NCBI GenBank assembly: GCA_020064725.1
Contig: JAGTWJ010000019.1
Location: forward strand, 3,782,001 to 3,846,000
Reading direction: 5' to 3'
DNA length: 64,000 nt
Source of the DNA: Drechslerella dactyloides
Lineage: Eukaryota > Ascomycota > Orbiliomycetes > Orbiliales > Orbiliaceae
The translations under genes were made by a program, and so were the position numbers. Below the pieces are notes generated by a model, which was not told the origin of the DNA, did not search any database, and saw only the letters and a program-made list of their open reading frames with translations. Below, piece after piece: positions 37,431 to 49,371 of the stretch. How positions within the stretch are numbered: position 1 is the first letter of the stretch; each line of letters begins with the position of its first letter.

Positions 37431-39282
37431 TTAGCAGTTCACAGGCAGCTCCTGTAAGTACCTGATCTTCCCGCTAAACCTGCCGGAATCGTCTGCCAAC
37501 TTCTTTCTAAAGTTGCCCAAATCCTTCATCAAGTCCTCCAGATGCAACGAAAGCTCCTCGTCAACTTCCTCCTGCTCGTCCTCTTCCTCGTAAATCATGC
37601 TGTTCTCCTTCTCCTCCGGGTCAGGAACCGGCGGGATCGGATTCTTCAAGCTCTCCAAGGCAAGCTTTAAATGTAGCTTCAGCGCATCGTTCTGGGTCTG
37701 CAGACTTCTGATCTTGCACTCGGCAATCTGGCGATTTTCCTCCATCAATTGTTGCATACGGTCCACCTGCTTCTGGTACTCCTCGAGCTGGACGTTCTGC
37801 GTCTCCGTCTGCTTTTTTGTAGCAGTCGCCTGTGATAAGCTGAGCTGCAACGTTCGAATCGTTTCGGACATTTCCTCGATCTGTGCATCGCGAGCGGCGC
37901 TGGAACGTTGGTCCTGGTTGACGATAGCGCGGAGTTTGATGTTCTTCGCCTGGTCGGCGTAGCGTAGCGTGGATAGCGTTTCATCATAGTCTGTGGGGGA
38001 GATGCAGGCAATCATGGCAGTTTTGCTGTTCCCACCCAGCGAGTCTTTCAGCAGCCAGGTAAGGACCGAGTCACGATAGGGAACGACATCCTTGCGGCGG
38101 GGATTGTTCCCTGATTCTGCCAAGGCGGCAATGACTCGTCCGAGAGTGGTAAGAGACTTGTTGATGTTTGAGCCTTCTCGAAGACGTTGGCCGGTTGCTT
38201 CAGTCGATTTGGCTCTCTCGGAACCGGCAAGATCAACAAGACGGATTCTTGCAAGTCTTTCTGTGGTTTCGTCGCGCTCCATGTCGTGGTAGATCTGCTT
38301 CAATACGAGCGTGAAGACAGCGTGAGACCGACTGGATACGTCGTTCATTTTCGTGGACGCCACAGAACGGCTCTACCATTGATATGTTATTAGCATGGAG
38401 TAACCTATTGCGAGACGCGAGATCTACTTACAGTATCACCTTGTCGCATGTATTTGAGAACTTCTTGCAAGTTCTTGACCGGTACCTCGGTAAGATCTTT
38501 GATATACGGCCCCTCGGTGGGCGATTCCCGGACCTTGAGGTAGTAAGGCGTATCCTTCTTCGGGACAAGGAGATCGCGAACATGTTCGTTGTAGACTTCA
38601 AAGTACGAGACACGAACGGTGTAACTGATGTTTGGGCAGTCGTTACTCTCTATTCGCTGGAAGAGGTCTTCGCACGTCCGAGGTATCAGCCCGGGCTTTT
38701 CGGATGTGCCCATCATCGTGTAACTCTTGCCGGAGCCGGTCTGCCCATAGGCGAATATGCAGGTATGGTAGCCCTCGAAGTTGTGGTCCAGAAACTCCTC
38801 CCCCAGGCAGTTGTAGACATCATCCTGATCGGCGTAATGGTCATCCTCAGGATTGACTGACCAGAACGAGTTATCGAAGGTGAAAAGCTTCTTCTCGAGC
38901 TTCCGTTTCATGTTTTGATCTGTGACTGTAGGGGCGTAGAGGATCGTTGATTGCGTATTTGGGTTCATCTCGACGAGGCATGGCGCCTCCTTGTCAAGCT
39001 CTAGTGAAGACACTAAAAGTTAGTATATCTAGTTTTTAAGTGATCGCTCGGAATTGACTTACCCCTTGGAAGCAAAGTTCTGACTCTGACGACGACCTTG
39101 ACATTGCCGCCACTGTTATCCCCGGATTTCTGGACGTAAGTCTGTCCCTGGAGGCTTTCTCGGTACCCTCTGAACTGGACGGGCGTGCTCGATCGTAGAG
39201 ATGGAGTCGAAGCAGAGCTTCGCATTCGAGCATTGGAGGCCATCTTGGCGGCTGAGGTGAATTGAAGTGGGGAGCCTTCCAA
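37431..39282 (-). CDS. Short kinesin-3 family motor (NcKin3/UncB-like)
   Basis: A microtubule motor. Three exons (39282-39063, 39012-38432, 38372-37431) encode 580 residues. Motor motifs are complete: VKVVVRVR near 60, P-loop GQTGSGKS about 163-170, switch I NDVSSRSH ending about 284, and switch II DLAGSER. The neck follows, then heptad-rich coiled coil (about 400-500) and a short acidic end. No FHA or PH domain is present and the stop lies soon after the coiled coil. Long Unc104/KIF1 kinesins exceed 1000 residues. The size matches the fungal short kinesin-3 group known from Neurospora Kin3, linked to organelle transport. A second in-frame ATG at codon 14 is possible. It shares a 463-base divergent promoter with the DNA glycosylase gene. 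Confidence 0.9.
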
Positions 39283-39745
39283 TTAAGATGCGGTTCGAGG
39301 TGAGGATGAGCTGATAAGTATCGTGGATGACGATGGCGATGTCGAAACCCGGTGCTGTTGATGTTCGTCGAGAGCTGCGACGACGGTTTTGCGCTGGCAT
39401 TTTTGGAATGCGTTGCGACGGCAGTAAACAAGTTTCCCGATCGGGAAGCGGCAAGTTCACAGGGGCAATCGCTTAGTCATCGGCTCTTCGGTTCCAGCTT
39501 TGAGTGCCAAAGACGCAGACGCACTGGCCGCCATCCGCGTGATAACGTTAGCAGACAGCGGGCTGAGATGTCGCGACACGCGTTTGACTCAACGTGATTT
39601 CTGCCTTGCCTCCCCGCAGTGCTGGTTTTGGGAACCCCTTTATAAGAGAGCTGTCATCCGGGAGGCCCTTTGTGAAGCATTCACATTCCTCCACTGCCCA
39701 AGCTTCTCCCTGATTGCCAGTTCTCTAGTTCAATAGCTTGTCACG
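39283..39745. promoter_or_regulatory. Divergent promoter of kinesin and DNA glycosylase genes
   Basis: The 463 bases separate two oppositely transcribed start codons and must hold both core promoters. I saw no distinctive operator. Confidence 0.5.
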
Positions 39746-40866
39746 ATGGCCACCCGATCCGCCAGCGGCCGTGTTCTTCGCAGTGCCTCTAGGTCTCGCT
39801 CTGAGACTCCGGCGACTGGAAATGCCGTCGTAGATGACACCCCTTCCAGCTTTGACGGGGGCATCAAGAAATTTGCTAGGTCTACCGAGACCTCGGACTC
39901 GGCTGCCGTGTCCTCAGCGAGTGTGGTGAAGACTGCGGAAACTACACAAACCACAGAGATCGTGGAGTCTACGGAATCGCAGAAATCATCAACTAAGAGA
40001 AAGTACTTTGAAGCTTTATCTTACAAGGCTGGGGCTGCTCCTGGCGGGCCCAGGAAGAAGAGCAGCTCGTATGCCCCGCCATCAAAATACGCCCATCTCA
40101 ACGGTGTTCCCGATCAGTTGAACGATAACATGCTTTGCATGTTCATTGGACTGAATCCGGGCGTTGCAACAGCTCAAGCCGGTCACTGGTACGATTTTTT
40201 ATATTTTCGTTAATTGATTTGGAGGCACTCGTAGATTGCTAAGATATGTCATGACACTACAGCTACGCCAATCCTTCTAATTTCTTCTGGAGGATGATGT
40301 ATCAAGGCGGCCTAACGTCAAGGTTGTGTCGACCCCAAGAGGATGTCATCCTTCCCGCCGAGTTCAATCTCGGAACCACAAATATTGTCGGTCGTCCAAC
40401 TGCCAGTCAGGCAGAGCTTTCCCTGGAGGAAATGGACGCGGGAGTCGCTGATCTCGAACGGAAGTGTCGACAGTACAGACCTGAGTCTGTCTGTCTTGTC
40501 GGCAAGGCCATCTGGGAAAGCGTCTGGCGAGCGAAACACGGCAGCAAGATGACGAAGGCCCAGTTCAAATTTGGATGGCAGGACAAGAAAGAGAACATGG
40601 GAGTTGACAAGAAGAACGGATACCCGGGCGCAAGAATCTATGTCGTTGTGTCTACAAGCGGCCTTGCCGCTACCTATTCCATGGAATATAAACTTCAACT
40701 TTGGAAGGAGCTCGGTGATTGGGTGAATAAAAGGAGGGCGGAAAGAGCAGAAGCGGCAAAAGAGGAGGGAGATACAAAGGCGGTGAAGGCAGAAGACGAT
40801 GTTGTCGAGGAGGCTTCTACCTCAACCGCTCCTGCCGAGACCGAGGAGAGTTCGAAATCCAACTGA
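39746..40866 (+). CDS. Mismatch-specific uracil/thymine DNA glycosylase (TDG/Mug family)
   Basis: It removes U or T opposite G in base-excision repair. Two exons (39746-40188, 40263-40866) encode 348 residues. The first 110 or so are Ser/Thr-rich and disordered with basic patches, resembling the N-terminal arm of TDG. The catalytic core starts at MFIGLNPG (about 132-139), which holds the essential Asn, followed by GHCYANPSNFFW across the intron. NIVGRPTASQAELS follows and VSTSGLAATY is the second active-site loop, in the position of the Mug NPSGLSR motif. The C-terminus is acidic and repetitive. Fission-yeast Thp1 is the closest well-known fungal type. The frame has a good core and a plausible start. 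Confidence 0.9.
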
Positions 40867-41262
40867 TTCCTGTTTCCGAGATTCTCTTACCTCTTCGCAT
40901 GTATATATTCAGAAACATATATCCTTATTTCTCAGCGCTATCTCATTCCCGACACAATATATCCTGTTGCTGTGCATTATGAGCATGTCTTTACTACTTC
41001 GGGGTACACTGCGACAAAATTCAAGCTTAGAGCTATCGGCATGTTGCGGCTCTCGAGCTAAGTTTGAAGCTTTGCGCACGCGTTGCATGTTAGAATATGA
41101 AAGTTTGACCACCAGCACTTTGCTTCACCTTCCTCTCTCACCTCAAACCTCGACAGAAATATCCGAGCCAGATCCTTCCTATTAGTCTGAATGTGAAGAT
41201 TAAGTCCTCGCAGTTGCGTGAATTGGAGGGATTTACTCATAAAACATCGGACCAACGGTATC
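40867..41262 (+). other. Short tandem spacer
   Basis: 396 bases between the glycosylase stop and the first Trm3 ATG. It should contain the Trm3 promoter. A further 5' non-coding or coding exon of Trm3 cannot be excluded. Confidence 0.5.
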
Positions 41263-44200
41263 ATGGCCATGTCACGCGATATCCAGGAACTCCCTAGCAC
41301 GACTATTCTTCTGGAAAGTCTGCAGGACGACTCCAAGGGTCTGGATATCTTCGCCTATCTGCTCGGATTGCAAGCGGATGAGAAGGTAAATTTTCCAACA
41401 ATTGTCAACACAAGGAGCTCACGCTAATTGCCGTGAAGTCCAACCTAGGTTCTGATCCACGGGTACCAAAGCTTGCGGAACGGCTCTACAACTTCGTGTT
41501 TTACCCGAAGGGCCCCGCTCAAGACATCAGGCAAAGATTTCTAGAAGCAACAGAACTCCTTCGGAGACATGACAAGCTTCGTCTGAGGAACCATGTCCTC
41601 TCAATTCTGGTTCCAGAGTTGCTCCTTCTACTTCGTCTTTGCCTATTGAATTGCAAAGACGAATATGGACCTGATTTCTCGAAGATCTATGCTACTGTGC
41701 CGATTTACTCCGGTACCTTGGAAGGCTCAACTCATTTGACGTTGTCAACCTCCGAATTCGATGCCGAGCTTGAATTCCAACAAATCGAGGCACAAGCCGA
41801 CAAACGGCTCTTGCCATCATTCGAAAGCAAATCAACGATTCTGCAGGCAACAAAGGATCGTTTTCTTTTCCTTGAAGATCTATTGTCGGAGCAGGATATT
41901 CAACTTGGATATCTCGTCACAGAACAGCCTCTATTTACGACATCTCTTACAAGATTATGCATGTCTGCAACATATGTGGTGGATCAGAGCATCACCTTGT
42001 CTTCAGTCCGGCTTTTGCGGCGTGTGAACTCTTTGCATAGCTATTTTCTCAAAAATTCATCACTAAAGAATCAACATGAGCTGGACTCTACGATCTTCGG
42101 CCACGCTGAGTCGCTTCTTCAATCGAAGCACAAAATGCAGATTAACGCTGGTTATCATCTTTGGGTCGGCCTTCTGGACAGCCATAGTGAAAGGTTCAAT
42201 CTGAGTTCCATCATTCATACGGAAAGCTATTGGGGGTACATCTTGAATGGCCTCAACGGAGGCTCCGGGGAAGTCAAAAAGATATGCCTGCATATTTTGT
42301 GGTCATCACTACAACAATTGACGGAGTCCTTAGAACTGAGGTGCTCTCTTCCGCCTCGATATTACTTCTCTTGGAATTTAATTGCTAAGATAAATCTAGG
42401 AACTTCCGCTGGAGTATAAAGGACAAGGCATCGCTACTCGATTTCTGGAAGACATACATCACGTTCGTCGAGATGATAGCTTTGGACAACTCTGTGAAGC
42501 AGCTGCGACTCGCCTCGGCCGAGCTAGAGAGCCTCATCCGACATGCACACACGATTCGAGTTCCTGGCGAGTGGATTCTAGTGTTGCTTTCGCAGGGACT
42601 CGACAACTCTAGCGTGGGAGACATGTTGCTGCGTTTGTCGGAGCTCATTCTCAGACTGGACACGGAGGCGCTCTGGTGGATAAAAAACGATCGAAAGGAC
42701 CCTATATTTTCGGAGCTTGATTTCCTGAAAAGTGAGAGATACAATCTCTTGATGCCTCGTCATTGAAAGGCGCTAATGACTGATCTATTGAGATAGAGCT
42801 GCTGTTTCCCCAGGTATTACGGACTGCAAACTTTGCAGTCAGCATCCTCGCGCAGAACACGTGCGAGCATGGAAACGCCATATCGAACTTCGTGAGACGG
42901 ATTCTGGACATAACTTGGCCCGACGTACGTCGTCTCTTTATCCTAATAAAAAGCAAAAGCTGACATTACTCGAAGAGTAACGCACTTCAACCGCTGGTGG
43001 AAAGTCTCCTTGATATTGTAATTGCCCACACCGGACAAGCCAACGCCGGCCAATTCTACATCCTGAAAGGCATTCTGGATGCAACTGCGAATAAGGGGAA
43101 ATGTTTATCTACGCAGCATGATGACCGATTGATTAAAATCGCCCATATTCATACCGAGTAAGTTGCTGCCTCGTGTTGCCACCTTCGATACGAGCGATGC
43201 TGATACGATGCTTGTAGCAATATTCTTCGGGGCGATCTGAAGATGTTGCTATGTCTATACTTGAGCTTGAGAGCCGGCTATACACTTGACATTACTGCTC
43301 AACAGCAGCAATTAAGGTACTGTGGGAACCCGTTGTATTTTCCCGTCGCGGTTATATATATGCTAATGGTTCTGATTATTAAAGCACCATCGCCCAGATC
43401 ACGAGAAACCACCCCCATCTGCTAGATGAAACTCAAATGGGTTTAGTCATCGACGCTCTCCAGGTATGCTGACAACTATTGTCTGGGGCTCGTACAATAA
43501 ATCTAATGGGGCACATAGTTAGAGGGACTGCCCCCAGCCTTCCTGTCGACAGCTGCGGCTAGTCGGCTCGGAGCCCAATTGTCGGTCAGCGAAGCGGATA
43601 TCGCGCTTTACAGCCTCATAACCGCTATCGACTTCCAAATAAGGGCGAAGAAACCTGCCAGGGAGGGAGGCTGTAGAGATGATCCCTTCAGGTAGCTTGA
43701 TACAGTCGATAACTTAGCGCTTAGCATAAGCTAACCTAAATATATAGAAACATCAGTGGTTTACCAAAGGATATTTACAACTCTGTGCTTGTCCAGCTGC
43801 TTCGATATGGACCCACTATACAAAATGGTAGGCACCTTAAACTTGAGAGCTCTCTCCAATCAGCGTTCATAAATTGTGCTAACCTCATTGTTTAGAATTG
43901 CAAAACATACCCGAAGTTCGGAATTACATTAGCGGGATGTTCAACGAAATCATGAAGACAAACGGTTCTATCCCGCAGAGCTGCGAGATAACGACGCTAG
44001 TGTCTCTAATGGGGTTTCAACATGCGGATAACCTTCGCCATCTGGCAATGAGTCGGCTGGAGGATATCAGCGAAAACTGGATGCATGGGTTCAGCAGCAC
44101 GAATAGCCTGCTCCAGACGCTGAAGTTCTATTTGCGCGTGTCGATTGTATCTTCACGCCGACGAAGTCTAGGGGAATGCTCTGACGGCCTCATCAATGCG

Positions 44201-47092
44201 ATTGTGGCAAGAACATCGTCCTTCTGCGGAGAGATATACGACAAGGTGAAACGCAAGAAGTGAGTTACTCAGACGCTCTATCGGTAGTCCTTGCGCCAAT
44301 TCAGATTGCTGATAATATATAGGGACTTTCACGAGGTCATTATCTGCTTTCTTGAATTGATCGAGATTATGATCTCCACCAGAGGAAAGGTCTGTATACA
44401 TTAATTGTCCCCCTCCCAACCGATCTAAGATCTAGCGTTTCTAGTTAATTAACGTTTGTTCTAGCTACCACCGGACCTTGGTTACTATGTATTGATTACG
44501 CTCCACCTGGGCGTCTTACCCTACATTGACGGAGTCGGGTTCTCAATTATGCTAGAATGCATTGAGCACATCCTCGTCTCTTGCCCGAGTGCACTGCAGA
44601 TGGTCGAAAACCTCAGCGAATTGCTACAAGAGTGGGCTATCAAGGCCGCGGAATCCCGACTCGGTCGAGACCAAAAATCCAATCAGGCGAGAGCCATCGG
44701 GATTATCCTCCACCCGGTTGTTCTCGACGCATCCGTTGCGACGGGTCCTACATTAATAAAGGTACGCGTTATATAATCGTCCCATGAAGGTCATGACCCG
44801 GTACCGTGTAAGGGGATCCTGCTAACGTGGAAAGGGTAGATTTGCAAGGACATTCAAACGCACATGTGGAAGAGACGCGGACTCGCACCGGCGCTTGCAA
44901 GAGCTCTATGCCACGCTTTCGACGTCACAGCTTCCACGTTCTGCAGAGAACACGGGTTCACAGAGGTGCTGCACGAATTCCTGCTGCCGACGGCACCAAA
45001 GATGGATGACAATAACTTTGACGTCGAGGAAGCACTGGCTGTAATGTTTGATGAAACAGTCAGGATGAGAGGGTGAGCCTCCGAATCTCCGACGACCTTC
45101 GTCTACCAATTTTATAGTGCATGCAGCTGATTATCCTGTGTAGAGCATACGAGAAGTACCACGGTGAAAAGGAAAAGATAGCGCAAGCTAGAATCTTCGA
45201 CTTACTCGCGCGCTTCGACTACGACGACGCAATACAGGAACTCTGGGCCAAGACGCTGCTTGATGAGATTTTTGAACCGTGGACGGAAATCGATCCCAAG
45301 GACCCTAATTCTCTTAGGATCGTACAGAAATGGAAGAAAGTAGGCCTTGCATGCGTCCCTATCATAGTGTTTTAGACATCGAATACGGTGCACCGTCAAT
45401 GCTCACATGTTGCATTTTGTAGACTCAACAACTGCAGGCTGTCCTTCTCCTCGAGCGGTTCATCACGGACGACGACGCAGAGGATCACCTGGAGGCTGTA
45501 TTCGTCGCGCTGTCACGGGAGGCGAATCCTCGGTATAAGTTTCTCTTGGAATGGATCGCCTTCCGCTGCATCCTGCGGTTCCCCGAGATGAGAAGCACCA
45601 TATGGGAGTATGCAAATTTACCCCTCCATACTATAGGCCATGTCACGAACGACATTTGTCGCATGAGGATATATACCTTCGCAGCCAAAGGAAGGCGTCT
45701 GGCTTGCGTGACAGGATATATACTAACATTTATGAATTCGCTTCTTTCATCTACAGACGCTTTGAGAACACTGAGGAAGACACGAAAAGTTATATCGTCT
45801 CGCTACTGCGGCTCGCCCATCTCGTCGCCGTCCATATTAAGGATGACATGCAAGAGACCTTCTTCACAGAACTGGTGCATCGCGCGCTGCCGTGTGCTAC
45901 TTCGAATAAAGTCACGATCCGGCACGAAGGCGCAGAATTAATACCCAAGCTGTTTGAAGAAGCGACTGCACTGTACGCAATCCCCTCTCCATATTCACAT
46001 CAACCACATACGTAACCTACAACCTCTGGCATGGCTATATAAGATGATGGTCAAGATATATCGTAACTAACGGTAGCGATCTAGCGGCTACACCAACCTG
46101 ACAGAGAACAAAATGTTCAAAAGCATCTACGAATACGTCCTCGACTCGCCGTTCCGCAGAGTCAGAGTACCCGCACCATCCCCGCCGGAAGCATTCGACC
46201 CAATCGCAGACTTCACGCTCGTCGGCGTCCTCGGCGGCCGCTACATCACCAGCGACAACGGCGGCGACATCATCCAAGTATTCCGCTCCGAAGACTTCAC
46301 CGCCTTTTCCGAACAATCCACCACCCGCTTCATCCCCATCGGTACGAACCCGCCCATCTCCACCGCCCCAGCGGCATCGATCCCCACCGCGACAGACGCG
46401 GACATGGATACAGACACCGTAGACAAGACGACAAAGTCCGCGGCCACCGGCCCGGTACAGACCAAAGGCGGCGACTGGGACCCGACCACCCTCCTCACCC
46501 GGCAAGACGCCCTCACCGGCCGCTTCGCATCCCGCCGACAATCCCACGACCTCCTCGTCATCGCCAGCCTCGTCGACAACAACTACAACCTCGGCGGCAT
46601 CTGCCGCGTCAGCGAACTCCTCGGCGTCCGGCAGCTATACGTGGGTAACAAGACCATGGCGTTGAAAAGCCGCGAATTCACATCCGTTTCCGTCTCCTCG
46701 GAAAACTGGCTGCCGATCGAGGAGGCGAAGAAGGTGGATGTCGCAGCGCTCATCGCGCGGAAGCGGCAGGAAGGGTATACCGTTGTCGGGATCGAGCAGA
46801 CGGACCGCAGCGTCATTCTCGGGTCGCGGGGTTTCGCGTTCCCCGTGCGGACGGTGCTGGTTATCGGTGCTGAGAAGACGGGGATTCCACCCGAGTTGCT
46901 CGTGGAGATGGATATCTGCGTGGAGGTCAAGCAGGTGAGTTTTATCGATATGTTATCCGCTTGTTTGTATATGCTGGCTGACGGACGTAATTGTAGTTTG
47001 GCGAGACGCGGTCGATGAATGTGCAGACGGCGACGGCGGTCGTGCTGTATGAATACGCCAGACAGAACGGCGGTATCCAGGAGACGGCGTAG
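41263..47092 (+). CDS. trm3: tRNA guanosine-2'-O-methyltransferase, Trm3/TARBP1 type
   Basis: It methylates the ribose of G18 in tRNA. Eighteen exons: 41263-41385, 41439-42340, 42400-42731, 42797-42924, 42976-43157, 43218-43316, 43385-43463, 43519-43691, 43748-43827, 43896-44259, 44323-44389, 44465-44761, 44840-45072, 45144-45339, 45423-45607, 45757-45972, 46085-46934, 46997-47092. Together they give 1533 residues (yeast 1436, human about 1620). Most of it is an alpha-helical HEAT-like repeat arm. The SPOUT catalytic domain occupies about 1375-1533, with NNYNLGGICRVSELLG, VLVIGAEKTGIP and the knot motif FGETRSMNVQTATAV. The intron after exon 2 has a weak GTGCTC donor. Intron 15 (149 nt) skips an alternative reading. 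The exact start is uncertain; the first ATG after an in-frame TGA was used. Confidence 0.88.
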
Positions 47093-47304
47093 ATTGTCAT
47101 GACTGAATTATGTGTGTATGCATAGATAGGAATCGTCTGAGCGAGCATGTAGCTATTCATACATGGGGAGAATATCGAACTCAGTGATTAACATCCATCC
47201 ATATTCTGTGAATCAAGCTGTCAGAAGATACTACTCTATGCAGTTAGATCTAATCTAGAAGATGGCTGCTAGATCGCAATACAAAATATACGATAAATAT
47301 TGGT
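47093..47304. other. Convergent 3' spacer
   Basis: 212 AT-rich bases between the Trm3 stop and the stop of the PPPDE-thioredoxin-PUL gene. Confidence 0.6.
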
Positions 47305-49371
47305 CTACGGCTTTCTGTTGCCCTTCGCCAGCAGCTCCTCTCCTACCTCCTTACACAACCTCCCACCTTCATCCCCAAGTACCTTCTTATCTGCCTTCCT
47401 CCCCTTCTCCCCGACAATTCTCGCAGCCTCCAGCACACCCACCAGCTCCAGCACCTCACCGTCAATCCTAGCTCCGTACACAATCAACCCAAGACTCAGC
47501 ACCAATCCCCTCAGCGCCTCCGCGCTCTCTTTCTCCCTATCCACGGCCTCGACGAGCGTTGCAAGCAGCTGTATCTGGTCGTCGTCGGATAACGCGTCCA
47601 CTCTCTCCGCCACGGATGCCGGCGACGACTCCGTCCTCACTTTCTGGTTATACGCTGCCAGATTGAATATCAGCGTCGCAGCCGCAACCCGTAACTGCGA
47701 ATGCGACTCGTCCAGTAGACAGCTCGTCACCAGCGCGATGACCAACGCCGCCAGCGGCGCCTTGACCAAGTGTGGCGGGAACAGCGGCGTCGAGAAAAGG
47801 TTGCACAGCGCGTGCAGCGTCACCAGCCGAAGCTGGTAGATCCCCTTTGCATCCGACAGCGCCGTGTCTAGTAGCGCCTTGATCGTAGCATGGCCGGCCT
47901 CCTCTGCGTAGAATGCGGATACTCGAGGATCTATCAATGACAGTCGGAAGATGTCGACGAGGGGGAAGAGCGTCTCCGGCGGTAACTCGGAAAACCCGCC
48001 TTGTAAGAACGCAGACCACTTGTGCAGATCGGGGACTCGAGCTTCTATCGCGCCTTTACTCTGCTTAGTGGCGAGGAATTCCTTCATCGCGATGACAGGC
48101 GCTTCGGTGCCGACTTTGCCCAGCTTTGCGAGAACCTTGTCCATCGGTAGCTGCCGCGGGTAGGTCACCGGCGGCTGCGAGGCGGAGGATATGAAGACCG
48201 GCAGCTTGAGATTCTCGTGTGGGTGCGGTGGGTACGTTGCGTTCATGAGCATGCTGACGTTGGCTTTGAGCGTGCCGGGGTGCGCGCCGGACCATTCGTC
48301 AAATTTCTCGCCACGGATGTAGCTGTAGAAAGTTGGCGTGACGCGGATCTGGTACTTTGAGCCAATGTCGTAGGATTTGGACACGTCGACTTTGATGAAT
48401 ACGAGCTTGCCTGCGGATTCCTCGGCCAGCTGCTCGAAGTGCGGGTAGACGACGCGGCAGGGCGGGCAGGTGGCGCTGGTGAAGAAGACGACGGCGCCCT
48501 TATTGGCTGCGGAGGACATGATGCGATCGTAGTCGGCGAGGGTATGCGCTACCCGGACGCCGCCGTACGGTTGGGATGATGCGCCGTTCACACCGTTGGA
48601 TGATGATGGCATCATCATCGGCGGATCTGTCGGGCGGGATGGAGGCTCGTCGAGAGATGGGGCGGTGGTGATCGGGCGCATGGCAGCATCGATAGTCGGG
48701 CGGAGCATCTGGCCAAAGGGCGTGGAAAGGACATCGGCGGGCAGGGAGGTGATGTGCTTTGGGATGCCTTGGCCGACTAGAAAGGTGGCAAAGTCGTCGG
48801 TGAAGTTGTTGCAGTTGTGCATGAAGAGGTCGTATGACTGTAAAGGTCGCGTTAGTACCTATAGCTTGGACGGAGACAGTTGATAGGAATCGATATGTAA
48901 TGTACCTCGGGCCCGTATATCCCCTTCATGGATTCGAGGTACTCTGCGACGACGTCGGCGGGGAGCGCGGTGTACCCGAGATCGAGGATCTCCTCTGGCG
49001 CTCCATGATGCGTGTTTCCGGGGTAAGATCGCTGGATGCCAGCGCCGTAGTATATCTCGACGCCGTCGATAACAATGCTGTATAAAAGAGTAAGTTCTCG
49101 TTGTCTGCAGTGGATGGTGTAGAGCGCGCGCCTACCTCGTGTGGTAGACTGCGTCAACCTGCCGACCCAGCAAGGGTTGCGAGTACTAGTTTCCGGAGTA
49201 TTAGTCGCGAGGTTTACGTAATGCGTAGACGACGATAGAACGTACCATGCGAGCAAGACCTACAGCTCTACAAGTCAGTCATATGAAGTAACATTAATAT
49301 AGAAGCTGGAGCGTACCTTTGCTGAGGTCGTAAACGTAGAGCTGCACCAGCCGCTCTTCGCCGCTAGCCAT
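47305..49371 (-). CDS. PPPDE (DeSI-type) peptidase, thioredoxin and PUL domain fusion
   Basis: Five exons (49371-49317, 49259-49246, 49185-49136, 49077-48906, 48837-47305) encode 607 residues. Residues 1-120 form a PPPDE thiol peptidase domain with the catalytic pair His38 (VYHTSIVIDG) and Cys106 (FMHNCNNF), near the positions in human DeSI-1, a deSUMOylating or depalmitoylating relative. Residues about 190-300 form a thioredoxin fold with a CPPC centre (221-224) preceded by Thr rather than Trp, then the conserved RVTPTFYSY. Residues about 340-600 resemble a PUL (Cdc48/p97-binding armadillo) domain. Exon 2 is 14 nt. The architecture suggests a ubiquitin- or SUMO-linked protein-quality factor acting with Cdc48. 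Partners are not shown by sequence. Confidence 0.88.

Noticed and set aside
42341..42420. Apparent frameshift in Trm3 between two long frames
   Set aside because: A 59-nt intron (42341-42399) with a weak GTGCTC donor, TTGCTAAG branch point and TAG acceptor restores the frame, so no break is needed.
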